Shown here in pieces: positions 55,280 through 62,899 of a stretch of 64,000 nt of DNA. The notes beneath the pieces are model-generated. The model was not told the origin of the DNA, did not search any database, and was given only the letters and a program-made list of their open reading frames with translations. Where the stretch lies: assembly GCF_035917975.1 (NCBI RefSeq), contig NZ_CP109130.1:3286001-3350000 (forward strand). Reading direction: 5' to 3'. Both the position numbers and the translations under genes were made by a program. The DNA is from Streptosporangium sp. NBC_01756 (GTDB lineage Bacteria; Actinomycetota; Actinomycetes; Streptosporangiales; Streptosporangiaceae). The first letter of the stretch is position 1; each line of letters opens with the position of its first letter.

Positions 55280-55446
55280 GGGGGGCGGTCACAAGTGTGG
55301 TTGAGCAGCGACGATGATGCCCTGGCGAAGATCGCTTCCCAGGATGGTCGTGATCGCTTCCCAGCCGAGCGTTCAGGGGTTCAGCGTGCTGCGTCGGGCA
55401 TGCGGACCGTTGTGTACGGGTGTGGTTGCTCCAGCCACTCGGGTGA
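55280..55446 (-). repeat. Conserved downstream element, copy D, with 3' remnant of a small gene
   Basis: GGGAAGCGATC at 55352-55362 and 55330-55340 (22-bp period), then a diverged ACTTGTGACCGCCCCCC near 55280. Upstream on the same strand (55386-55446) is EWLEQPHPYTTVRMPDAAR followed by a stop, a copy of the 3' part of the gene at 48155. Thus B and D share both the gene end and the element, whereas A, C and E share only the element. Confidence 0.75.
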
Positions 55447-55469
55447 GGCGAAACGTCATCTCGCCTCAC
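55443..55469 (-). terminator. Terminator of the Imm10 gene
   Basis: GTGAGGCGA-N9-TCGCCTCAC, a perfect 9-bp stem just after the stop at 55476 on the minus strand. Confidence 0.75.
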
Positions 55470-55475
55470 TGACTC

Positions 55476-55886
55476 TTAAAGGTCTAGAACGTGTGGCCGC
55501 GCGTCAGCGCGGCCGTAGGAGAGGATGCGCCGTAGTCCCTGCCGCAGTTGCTCGACAGATTCTTGGTCGACATCGAGAGTCACCTCGACTTCGGGTTCGG
55601 CCAGACCAAGTGTTTCGATGCCGTCGGAGTCGAAAACAACGTGCAGCACGTTGTCGCTGAGCCTGATGTCGCGGACGGCGCCATAGGCGGTTCCTTGATT
55701 CGCAGTGACGACGCAGTGGGTGTCCATACCCAGGGCGATGTCTTGGTCGCCAGGTTCATAGGTGCAGCACTGAAAGATCAGCATCATGCCGTCACCGTCC
55801 TGGGTCTCGCTGACCCCGGCGGACAGGCATTCCCCCTCCAGGTCTTCATCGGCTCCGGCGGCTTGGGCCGTGAACATGATCGTCAT
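55476..55886 (-). CDS. Imm10-family immunity protein (orphan)
   Basis: 136 residues from ATG 55886. The pattern LEGECLSAG, MMLIFQCC, GDQDIALGMDTHCVVTANQG and YGAVRDIRLSDNVLHVVF, and then VEQLRQGLRRIL, is that of the Imm10 family found beside polymorphic toxins. No toxin gene lies within the window near it; the neighbours are relics. It may protect against toxins of sibling strains, as orphan immunity genes do. Confidence 0.75.
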   Translation of the reverse strand: MTIMFTAQAAGADEDLEGECLSAGVSETQDGDGMMLIFQCCTYEPGDQDIALGMDTHCVVTANQGTAYGAVRDIRLSDNVLHVVFDSDGIETLGLAEPEVEVTLDVDQESVEQLRQGLRRILSYGRADARPHVLDL

Positions 55887-56159
55887 GGCGGGAAGGGTAG
55901 CGGCAAGCCAGGACAAATCTGCAGGTCGGTAATGAGCCGCGCAATACGCTGTGGCGCGCGGGCAGTGGGGGTTGAAGACTTCGCCCGACTGTCCACAGTG
56001 CCACCCTCACCGTCGCCGTCCGCACCAGCGCGGCACTCGGCGCCATCCGCTTCCAATGCCCGGCAGCAGGCCCCTCCCCGGCGGTCACCTGCACCCCGGC
56101 GACCTCGGCCGCCTCGACAAGTTCCGCCAGGACCTGGCCTACCTCAGCTCTTCGTGGCG

Positions 56160-56399
56160 GGGGACGTACTCCGCTGCCAGCGGTGAACACCCATGTCGCC
56201 TCGGTGCCTATGAAGAACGCAGCGCCGGCGTTGTACCGCAGCCGGAAGTGGATCAGCGGGGGATCACAGCGACGCGCTCGCTGTCGGACAGCGCGGAGAC
56301 CGCCCACAGTTTGCTGAGCTGGTCCGTGAGCAGGACTACCGCCGCCGGCATGAGCATCACGCCGTACGGTCGGCTTGAACCCCGCTCCAACCGCATCAT
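56160..56399 (-). pseudogene. lspA (signal peptidase II) remnant
   Basis: From ATG 56399 one frame reads MPAAVVLLTDQLSKLWAVSA then LSDSERVAVIP; a frameshift near 56258 leads to LIHFRLRYNAGAAFFIGTEA then TWVFTAGSGV. These are the N-terminal D-Q-x-S-K and N-x-GAAF motifs of LspA. The second catalytic Asp region is absent, so it is inactive. The remainder of 55917-56160 shows no clear gene. Confidence 0.75.
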
Positions 56400-56516
56400 C
56401 AGGGCCCCCGTACATAGCGATATCCGAATCAAGATTCCCTGAGACCAACCGGAGGCCCCTCCTGATGTGTTTTGTCCATTTTTCCAGGCGAAGGTCATCA
56501 TCTGTACGCTCTACGC

Positions 56517-56891
56517 GTGACCACTGAGCCCTCGCGCGCCACCACGCCGCTACGCACCCCTGGCGTGAGCAGCTGGCCGAAACGAATCGCCTGGGGCATT
56601 CTCACGCTGTTCCTGGCCGCGTTCGCCGTTTTCGAGAGTCAAAAGTACGGCCTGCCAACCACGGCCGCGGCGCTGGTGTTCTTCGTGGTACCCGACCTGA
56701 CGCGGCTCGCCGGCATCCGTGCGCCCGGCATGCTCTACCAGGCTGTGAACCGCGTGTGGTTCCCACTCGTGGTGTTGGTCGGCTACGCCGTCGGGCCGAT
56801 CGTGTGGCCGCCGCTCTTCACGGCCGGCCTCGGCTGGCTCACCCGCATCGCCTTGGATCGGACGCTCGGGCGCGGGCTCACCTCCACCTGA
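56517..56891 (+). CDS. DUF4260-like small membrane protein
   Basis: 124 residues with three or four hydrophobic segments (RIAWGILTLFLAAFAVF; LPTTAAALVFFVVPDLTRLA; VWFPLVVLVGYAVGPIVW). The end GWLTRIALDRTLGRGL matches the conserved IGLDRxLGYGL end of DUF4260. GTG 56517 is seven bases after TACGCT, a possible -10, so a leaderless message is plausible. Function unknown. Confidence 0.7.
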   Translation: MTTEPSRATTPLRTPGVSSWPKRIAWGILTLFLAAFAVFESQKYGLPTTAAALVFFVVPDLTRLAGIRAPGMLYQAVNRVWFPLVVLVGYAVGPIVWPPLFTAGLGWLTRIALDRTLGRGLTST

Positions 56892-56914
56892 CCGCCGCCC
56901 TGCCCCCAGGCGGG

Positions 56915-57082
56915 CCTCGACCAGCGGCCTGACACCACCCGAGCATTCCAAGACACCCACTCCACAGGACCCAAACCAGGACGAACCCGAGTCGGAAACC
57001 CCGAAACGACAAGATCCCGCCTGATCGCGATGATCAGACGGGATCCCGCCAACTTCAGTCCAGCCGTTTCAAGAACGGCCCC
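56915..57082 (-). repeat. Dispersed ~170-bp repeat with terminators, copy 2
   Basis: Matches 47722-47888 closely. It lies immediately after the 3' end of tRNA-Ala and supplies its terminator hairpins (GATCCCG/CGGGATC at 57013-57045 and GCCGTT/AACGGC at ~57063-57079). Confidence 0.85.
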
Positions 57083-57159
57083 TGGTGGAGATGAGGGGAT
57101 TCGAACCCCTGACCCCTTCGATGCGAACGAAGTGCGCTACCGGACTGCGCTACATCCCC
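57083..57159 (-). tRNA. tRNA-Ala (anticodon CGC)
   Basis: Acceptor GGGGATG pairs with CATCTCC, including the G3-U70 pair that identifies alanine tRNAs. The anticodon loop TTCGCAT has CGC and the T-arm has TTCGAAT. Discriminator A is followed by an encoded CCA (57083-57085). It is the right edge of the accessory block. Confidence 0.96.
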
Positions 57160-57216
57160 AAGACGTGCACTAGATTAGCAAACTTCCGGGCGCGCTCGCG
57201 CCATCCGGCGCACCGA

Positions 57217-57852
57217 TCAGTCGCCGACCGCGCGGCGGGGAGGCTCGGCGTACTGGTCGAAGAGTTCGTCGCGGTGCGCGTCCAGATCGATGATCTCCGC
57301 CACCGGCTGCTGAGCCTCCTGCTCGGCGGCCCTCCGGCGGGCCCGCCTGGCACGTTCCGCGCGGGCCTGAGCGGCGGCTGTGCGCTGCTCGGCGTCGATC
57401 TGCACCGAGACCCGCAGGACCGCCAGATAGGACCCCAGCAGCACCAAAGAAGGCGAAACGCCCCACCAGGGGATCACCTTGACGGCAGCCGTCACCACCG
57501 AGGCGATGACCAGCAGCGTGCACCAGAGGGTTAACCGTCTGCGTTTGGCCACCTGTCCCGCCCGGCGACGCCGCTCTGCGCGACGATATCCGGACGGTGA
57601 AAGTCTCGAATCAGGCTCGACCGAATCCACTATTTCGGGCAGGATGTCGGAGCGGGCGACGATCTGGGTGTCGGCGGCCTCGTCCTCGATCGGCTGCTCG
57701 TCCTCGATCGGCGGCTCGTCCTGGAGCGGCGCCTCGGCGTCCTTGTACGTCTCGACAGAGGCGGGCCGGTCCCTGCGCAACCACATGGGAACGAGGACGC
57801 ACAACCACATCACGACAATGGCCAGATACAGAAGAGCACTGCTCACGGACAC
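57217..57852 (-). CDS. glpR: GlpR/SepX-like septal membrane protein
   Basis: 211 residues: an N-terminal membrane helix (ALLYLAIVVMWLCVLVPMWL) directly followed by RRDRP, an acidic variable linker (~35-75), a basic stretch, two further hydrophobic segments (~105-145), and a charged C-terminal tail with IIDLDAHRDELFDQY. This layout and the gene neighbourhood match GlpR, the receptor of the gephyrin-like protein Glp in Corynebacterium, and SepX of Streptomyces, both acting at the division septum. It is followed downstream on the minus strand only by tRNA-Ala. Confidence 0.82.
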   Translation of the reverse strand: MSVSSALLYLAIVVMWLCVLVPMWLRRDRPASVETYKDAEAPLQDEPPIEDEQPIEDEAADTQIVARSDILPEIVDSVEPDSRLSPSGYRRAERRRRAGQVAKRRRLTLWCTLLVIASVVTAAVKVIPWWGVSPSLVLLGSYLAVLRVSVQIDAEQRTAAAQARAERARRARRRAAEQEAQQPVAEIIDLDAHRDELFDQYAEPPRRAVGD

Positions 57853-57970
57853 CTCCGGGCAGCATGAGAACGCCTGTGGTCTCTTGGCGTCCTCAATGTG
57901 CTCACGTCACGCACCGTAAGACCGCGTGTCACTATTTGACGAGTATTCAGTGCGGTGTGTCGCGAGATCT

Positions 57971-58624
57971 TCAAACCTCTTCATGGGGAGGGCCACCATG
58001 GGCCGCCGATTCCCGGCTCCTCCGCCACCGCACGAGTAAACCCCTGGGTGCGTCTTCGACCGTGAGGGCGTAACAAATGTGGTCACGCCAAGCACCGTCG
58101 ATGTGCAGATGCCGTCTTCTGACGCCTTCTTCCCTGAAACCCAGCTTTTCAACCACCCTGCGGCTGGCGTGGTTCTCCGGCCTGATGTTGGCCTCCACCC
58201 GGTGCAGTCCGGCGGTGAAGAAGCAGTGGTCGACCGCCATGGCCACCGCGGTGGGAATGATGCCCCGACCGGCCAGTGCGCCGTCCACCCAGTAGCCGAT
58301 CTGGGCCGATCTGGCCGAGCCCCAGACGATGGCCCCGACGGTGAGCTGCCCGGCGAAGGCCCCCTCGTAGGTGACGACCCAGGGCAGCGCGAGCGCCTGC
58401 CTGGCCTCCCTGCGGAGGGTGCCCGTCATCGAGATGTAGGGGCCGAGCCCCGTCCTGAACAGGGGGGTCTCGGGATTGCTCGGCTCCCAGGGCCGGAGCC
58501 AGTTGGCGTTGCGCAGCCGTGATTCCCGCCAGACACGCACGTCCCGCAGGCGCAACGGCCGAAGTCCCACCGGGCCTTCCGTCAGGGTCACCGGCCAGCC
58601 ACGAAGTCGATCCACGCTCTCCAT
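57971..58624 (-). CDS. GNAT acetyltransferase, RimJ/RimL-like
   Basis: 217 residues of the ribosomal-protein N-acetyltransferase type: VGLRPLRLRDVRVWRESRL, GQLTVGAIVWG, the acetyl-CoA loop region GYWVDGALAGRGIIPTAVAM and HRVEANIRPENHASRRVVEK. Start ATG 58624, 58627 or GTG 58615. Its place between glpR and the molybdopterin-type genes is conserved. The target protein is unknown. Confidence 0.9.
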   Translation of the reverse strand: MESVDRLRGWPVTLTEGPVGLRPLRLRDVRVWRESRLRNANWLRPWEPSNPETPLFRTGLGPYISMTGTLRREARQALALPWVVTYEGAFAGQLTVGAIVWGSARSAQIGYWVDGALAGRGIIPTAVAMAVDHCFFTAGLHRVEANIRPENHASRRVVEKLGFREEGVRRRHLHIDGAWRDHICYALTVEDAPRGLLVRWRRSRESAAHGGPPHEEV

Positions 58625-58683
58625 CATCTCCCGAAGACATACCGGCGTGCCATGGAGTCCTCCGGGAGATCGGGAAGAGCGAG

Positions 58684-58874
58684 TCCCCATGAGACAGGAT
58701 GATCTGTCAGGGCTGACGCCATCGCCATACTCACCACGGCGACCCCGGAACCGTCCGGATAGGTCGGCACAGCGACCTCCCATGAGAAGGGCGATCCGTC
58801 AGAGCTCACGCCACTGCCGTACTCACCGCGGCGCCCCCATGCGAAAGGACGGTCCGCGGAACCGTCCAGGTGGG
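58684..58874. repeat. Imperfect tandem duplication, ~95-bp unit
   Basis: Two units (about 58684-58775 and 58776-58874) share CCCATGAGA, GATCNGTCAG, GCTNACGCCA, CCGTACTCACC and GGAACCGTCC. It fills the gap between the acetyltransferase and moaB genes. No product is evident. Confidence 0.5.
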
Positions 58875-59348
58875 TCAGCGCGGGTGGTCTCCCCCGTGGA
58901 TCTGGTCCACGGCGTGCCGCAGGACGGGCAGGAGTACGGCCATGCCGTCGCGGACCCCACCGGAGGAGCCCGGCAGGTTGACGACCAGGCTGCCGCCCGC
59001 CTGACCGGCCAGCCCGCGGGACAGGATCGAGGTGGGCACCCGGTCGCGGTCCGCCTGACGGATGGCCTCGGCGATACCGGGGATCTCCCGGTCGAGCACC
59101 CGGCCGGTCATCTCCGGGGTGAGGTCGGCCGGGGTCAGTCCGGTGCCGCCGGTGGTGACGATCACGTCGTAGCCCTCGGCCACCCCGGCCCGGAGCGCCG
59201 CCTCGACCGGGTCGCCGTCGGGGACCACCTGGGGGCCGTCCACGGTGCACCCGGCCTCCCGGAGGAGCTCGGCCAGAAGTTTCCCTGATTTATCCTCGTA
59301 TATCCCCGCAGCGGCCCGGTTGGACGCCGTGATCACCAGAGCTCTCAT
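58875..59348 (-). CDS. moaB: MogA/MoaB-family molybdopterin adenylyltransferase-like protein
   Basis: 157 residues. The MPT-binding fold has RALVITASNRAAAGIYEDKS, VIVTTGGTGLTPADLTPEMT and VNLPGSSGGVRDGM. In cofactor synthesis it adenylates molybdopterin. In this neighbourhood (glpR, moeA/glp) it is a standard member of the conserved set, though its role in division has not been shown. Confidence 0.93.
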   Translation of the reverse strand: MRALVITASNRAAAGIYEDKSGKLLAELLREAGCTVDGPQVVPDGDPVEAALRAGVAEGYDVIVTTGGTGLTPADLTPEMTGRVLDREIPGIAEAIRQADRDRVPTSILSRGLAGQAGGSLVVNLPGSSGGVRDGMAVLLPVLRHAVDQIHGGDHPR

Positions 59349-59354
59349 CTCAAT

Positions 59355-59605
59355 CCTCCAGCTTGACGCCCCCGAGCTTCGGCTCTGGGGAGGAAATCGG
59401 TCTCACCTGCCACGGCGGGATGAAGCACCGCGTGCGTCGCCGCCCCGGCACCGGCCGACCCAGATCCGGCACCGTCCGGGTTGGGTCCCGGCGCCGGCGC
59501 CGCCCGAGCCAGGCGCCCAGCATCGTCCGGGCCTGGCACCGGCACCGTCCGGATCAGGTCCCGGCGCTGTCCGAGCCAGGCCCCGGCACCGACGACCCTC
59601 CCTGC
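59355..59605. repeat. IS605-type end hairpin relic followed by ~22-bp degenerate repeats
   Basis: 59359-59398 contains CCCCGAGCTTCGGCTCTGGGG and GAGGAAAT, the same terminal hairpin design as the two IS605-type ends in the window, but nothing else of the element. From ~59465 to 59600 come units such as CGGCACCGTCCGGATCAGGT and CGGCGCTGTCCGAGCCAGGC. No gene in this 275-bp gap. Confidence 0.5.
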
Positions 59606-59623
59606 CCGGTCCGGGCCCCGCAG

Positions 59624-60097
59624 TCACGCCTGCCGGGTCCAGACCCCGGTCTTCCCGCCGGTCTTCTCCTCGACCCGGACATCGGTGATCACCGCTGCCG
59701 GATCCACCGCCTTGACCATGTCGATCAGCGCGAGCGCGGCGACGGTGACCGAGGTCAGCGCCTCCATCTCGACGCCGGTCCGGTCCGCCGTCCTGACCCG
59801 CGCGGCGATCTCCACGCCGTCGTCGACCACAGCCAGCTCGACCTTCACGCCGTGCAGCGCGATCGGATGGCAGAGCGGGATCAGATCAGGGGTCCGCTTG
59901 GCGCCCATGATGCCGGCGATCCGCGCGGTGCCGATCGCGTCCCCCTTGGGGATGTCCCCCGACCGCAGCAGGGCCACGGCCTCGGCCGACAGCAGCACCT
60001 TGCCGGTGGCGGCGGCCGTACGGACTGAGATGTCCTTGGCGGAGACGTCCACCATGCGCGCCGCGCCGGTCTCGTCGATGTGCGTGAACCCACTCAT
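59624..60097 (-). CDS. moaC: Cyclic pyranopterin monophosphate synthase
   Basis: 157 residues catalysing the second step of molybdenum cofactor synthesis. It has FTHIDETGAARMVDVSAKD, IMGAKRTPDLIPLCHPIALH (conserved LCHP) and GVEMEALTSVTVAALALIDM, with the closing VEEKTGGKTG. It lies between moaB and moeA on the same strand. Confidence 0.96.
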   Translation of the reverse strand: MSGFTHIDETGAARMVDVSAKDISVRTAAATGKVLLSAEAVALLRSGDIPKGDAIGTARIAGIMGAKRTPDLIPLCHPIALHGVKVELAVVDDGVEIAARVRTADRTGVEMEALTSVTVAALALIDMVKAVDPAAVITDVRVEEKTGGKTGVWTRQA

Positions 60098-60140
60098 ACG
60101 GCCCCCATGTCCTCGGAATGCACGGTCCCGGCTCGCCCGC

Positions 60141-61346
60141 TCACAGCCGGATGACCTCCACGGTCGCGCCCTCCGGCAGCTCGGTGACGTCTTCGGGCAC
60201 CACGATCAGGGCGTTGGCCGAGGCCAGGGCGGCGAGCTGGTGCGAGCCCTGGCCGCGCACGGGGGCCACCGAACCGTCGTCGGCCAGTATCGCCCGCAGG
60301 TAGGACCGCCTGCCTCCGGGCGAGCGGAGCGGTGCGGCGGTCACGGCCCGCACGGTCGGGGTGGGGCCGGCGGGCAGGCCGCGCATCTTCCGCAGCGCCG
60401 GCCGGACGAACACCATGAACGACACGAAGGACGACACCGGGTTGCCCGGCAGCGCGAAGACCGGGATCTGGTCCTCACCCACCACGCCGAATCCCTGGGG
60501 CATGCCCGGCTGCATGGCGACGCGGTCGAAACGGACCGTGCCGAGCGGGGCGAGCGCCTCCTTGACCGGTTCGTAGGCGCCCATCGAGACGCCACCACTG
60601 GTGATCACGACATCGGCCCGCAGGAGCTGGGCGTCGAGCTGGTCGAGGAAGAGCCGGGCGTCGTCGGCCACGACTCCGGCCCGGTATCCCTCGCTCCCGG
60701 CCTCGCGGACGGCGGCGACCAGGGTGTAGCTGTTGGACTCCCAGATCTGGCCGGGGGCCAGGGGCGTGCCCGGCTCGGCCAGCTCGGCTCCGGTGGAGAT
60801 CACCACGACTCTCGGCCGGGGCCGCACCAGCACCCGGCGGCGGCCGGCACCGGCCAGGACGCCCAGCTGCGCCGGCCCGATCAGGGTGCCCGCCGGCAGC
60901 ACGACCTCACCGGGGACCACGTCCTCGCCGGCCCGGCGGATCGCGTTGCCCTCCGGTGCCGATCTCTCGATCGTGACCTGCTCCGTGCCGCCGTCGGTCC
61001 ACTCGACCGGGACCACGGCGTCGGCGCCCTCAGGCATCGGGGCGCCGGTCATGATCCGCGCGACCGTGCCGGGGCCGACGGTGAGCCGCCCCCCGCCGCC
61101 GGCCGCGATGTCGCCGACCACCGGGAGCGTCACCGGGACCCGGCCGACGTCCTGCGCCCGTACGGCGTAGCCGTCCATGGCCGAGTTGTCGAACGGCGGC
61201 AGCGCGACCGGGGAGACGATCTCCTCGGCCAGGGTGGTGCCCAGCGCGTGCTCCACGTCGAGCTCCAGCGGGGCGAGCACCCGGACGGTGCGCAGGATGT
61301 CCGCCAGGTGCTCGTCGACCGATCGCATCGGGCTCGTAGCGCTCAT
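60141..61346 (-). CDS. glp: MoeA/gephyrin-like molybdotransferase (Glp)
   Basis: 401 residues of the MoeA type: LPPFDNSAMDGYAVRAQDV, RIMTGAPMPEGADAVVPVE, VVISTGAELAEPG and LPGNPVSSFVSFMVFVRPAL. Its start overlaps the galU stop by four bases (ATGA). In Corynebacterium the MoeA paralog in this neighbourhood is Glp, which binds FtsZ and the membrane receptor GlpR; a real moeA role is also possible since moaB and moaC are adjacent. Both readings stay open. Confidence 0.9.
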   Translation of the reverse strand: MSATSPMRSVDEHLADILRTVRVLAPLELDVEHALGTTLAEEIVSPVALPPFDNSAMDGYAVRAQDVGRVPVTLPVVGDIAAGGGGRLTVGPGTVARIMTGAPMPEGADAVVPVEWTDGGTEQVTIERSAPEGNAIRRAGEDVVPGEVVLPAGTLIGPAQLGVLAGAGRRRVLVRPRPRVVVISTGAELAEPGTPLAPGQIWESNSYTLVAAVREAGSEGYRAGVVADDARLFLDQLDAQLLRADVVITSGGVSMGAYEPVKEALAPLGTVRFDRVAMQPGMPQGFGVVGEDQIPVFALPGNPVSSFVSFMVFVRPALRKMRGLPAGPTPTVRAVTAAPLRSPGGRRSYLRAILADDGSVAPVRGQGSHQLAALASANALIVVPEDVTELPEGATVEVIRL

Positions 61347-62242
61347 CGCGAGGCCAGGAATTCCTTCAGCCAGGGCATGAACTCCGGCGCCAGGTCAGGA
61401 CGGTCCGCCGCGAACTGCACCACCGTGCGCAGGTAGTCGAGCTTGTTGCCGGTGTCGTAGCGGCGACCGCGGAACAGCACGCCGTGGACCGGCCCGCCCT
61501 CGTCGCCGCCGCGGCCGGCCAGGGTGCGCAGCGCGTCGGTCAGCTGGATCTCGTTGCCGCGGCCCGGCGGGGTGTTCTCCAGGACCTCGAACACGGCCGG
61601 GTCGATCACGTAGCGGCCGATGATGGCCCAGTTGGACGGGGCGTCCTCGGCGGAGGGCTTCTCCACCAGGTCGGTCACCCGGACCACGTCGTCCTCGGCG
61701 GTGGGCTCGATCGCGGCGCAGCCGTACAGGGAGACCTGCTCCTTGGGCACCTCCATCAGCGCGATGACGCTGCCGCCGTGGGTGCGGCGGACCTCGATCA
61801 TGCGCTTGAGGAGCTCGTCGCGGTAGTCGATCAGGTCGTCGCCGAGCAGGCAGGCGAACGGGTGGTCGCCCACGTGCTGCTTGGCGCAGAGCACGGCGTG
61901 GCCGAGCCCGCGCGGCTCACCCTGCCGCACGTAGTGCAGGGTCGCCAGGTCGGCGGGCTCGCGGACCTGGGAGAGCCGCTCGTCGTCCCCCTTGGCCTCC
62001 AGGACGTCCTCAAGCTCGATCGCCCGGTCGAAGTGGTCCTCGATGGAACGCTTGTTCTTTCCGGTGACCATCAGGACGTCGAGCAGACCGGCGGAGACGG
62101 CCTCCTCGACGACATACTGGATCGCGGGCTTGTCGACGATCGGCAGCATCTCCTTGGGAGTGGCCTTGGTCGCCGGAAGGAATCGGGTGCCCAACCCCGC
62201 GGCGGGAACGACAGCTTTGGTCACAGGATGGAAGTCGGCCAT
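61343..62242 (-). CDS. galU: UTP--glucose-1-phosphate uridylyltransferase
   Basis: 299 residues. N-terminal nucleotide loop KAVVPAAGLGTRFLPATKAT, then PKEMLPIVDKPAIQYVVEEA, LHYVRQGEPRGLGHAVL, and GRYVIDPAVFEVL. It makes UDP-glucose for cell-wall glycans. The start ATG 62242 is inside a longer frame that begins at 62275 but lacks support. It is divergent from the folate gene and coupled to the MoeA-like gene. Confidence 0.96.
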   Translation of the reverse strand: MADFHPVTKAVVPAAGLGTRFLPATKATPKEMLPIVDKPAIQYVVEEAVSAGLLDVLMVTGKNKRSIEDHFDRAIELEDVLEAKGDDERLSQVREPADLATLHYVRQGEPRGLGHAVLCAKQHVGDHPFACLLGDDLIDYRDELLKRMIEVRRTHGGSVIALMEVPKEQVSLYGCAAIEPTAEDDVVRVTDLVEKPSAEDAPSNWAIIGRYVIDPAVFEVLENTPPGRGNEIQLTDALRTLAGRGGDEGGPVHGVLFRGRRYDTGNKLDYLRTVVQFAADRPDLAPEFMPWLKEFLASR

Positions 62243-62267
62243 AACTGAAACAATAGTGGAGGGACCT

Positions 62268-62849
62268 GTGGACAAGCTGAAGCTGCGTGCCGAGATTGAG
62301 GCCGTGCGCGCCTCGCTCCCGGAAAACGAGCGGCACTCGGCTTCCGTGCGGACGAGGGAGTCGCTGCTGGACCGGCCCTGGGTCCAGATGGCCGGGCTCG
62401 TCGCGTGCTACTGGTCGACCGGCACCGAGCCTGAGACCCACGGACTCGTCTTCGCGCTCTGGAAACACGGCGCCACCGTGATCCTCCCGGTGCTCCGCGA
62501 CGACAACGATCTCGACTGGGCGGTCTACGACGGACCCGACACCCTCGCACCGGGCCGCTTCGGGATCATGGAGCCGGTGGACACCCGGCGCGGCGTCGAC
62601 GCGATCAGGACCGCGGCCCTGGTCATCGTGCCCGCGCTGGCGGTCGACCGGTCCACCGGCGTACGGCTCGGCCGCGGCGGCGGCTCCTACGACCGGGCGC
62701 TGGCACGGGTCGGCCCGAACGTGCCGACGGTCGCCCTGCTGCACGAGGGCGAATTGCTGGAAGGCGTTCCCGCCGAACCCCATGACCTGCCGGTCCGCTA
62801 CGCGGCCCTGCCGAGCGGGATCGTCCGCGTCGTCGCCGGACGTTCTTGA
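62268..62849 (+). CDS. 5-formyltetrahydrofolate cyclo-ligase
   Basis: 193 residues. GTG 62268 is a few bases after GGAGGG. It has VACYWSTGTEPETHGLV, VIVPALAVDRSTGVRLGRGG and the closing GGGSYDRALARV, the ATP/folate-binding signature of the family. It converts 5-formyl-THF to 5,10-methenyl-THF. Adjacent and divergent to galU, as in most actinobacteria. Confidence 0.92.
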   Translation: MDKLKLRAEIEAVRASLPENERHSASVRTRESLLDRPWVQMAGLVACYWSTGTEPETHGLVFALWKHGATVILPVLRDDNDLDWAVYDGPDTLAPGRFGIMEPVDTRRGVDAIRTAALVIVPALAVDRSTGVRLGRGGGSYDRALARVGPNVPTVALLHEGELLEGVPAEPHDLPVRYAALPSGIVRVVAGRS

Positions 62850-62899
62850 CGACTGGCCGAATGCGACACAATGGTCCCCGGAGTTAGAGAGGGGGCCAG

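Noticed and set aside
55846-56448. 200-residue minus-strand frame
   Set aside because: It mixes an out-of-frame start with an lspA fragment; treated as a pseudogene remnant instead.
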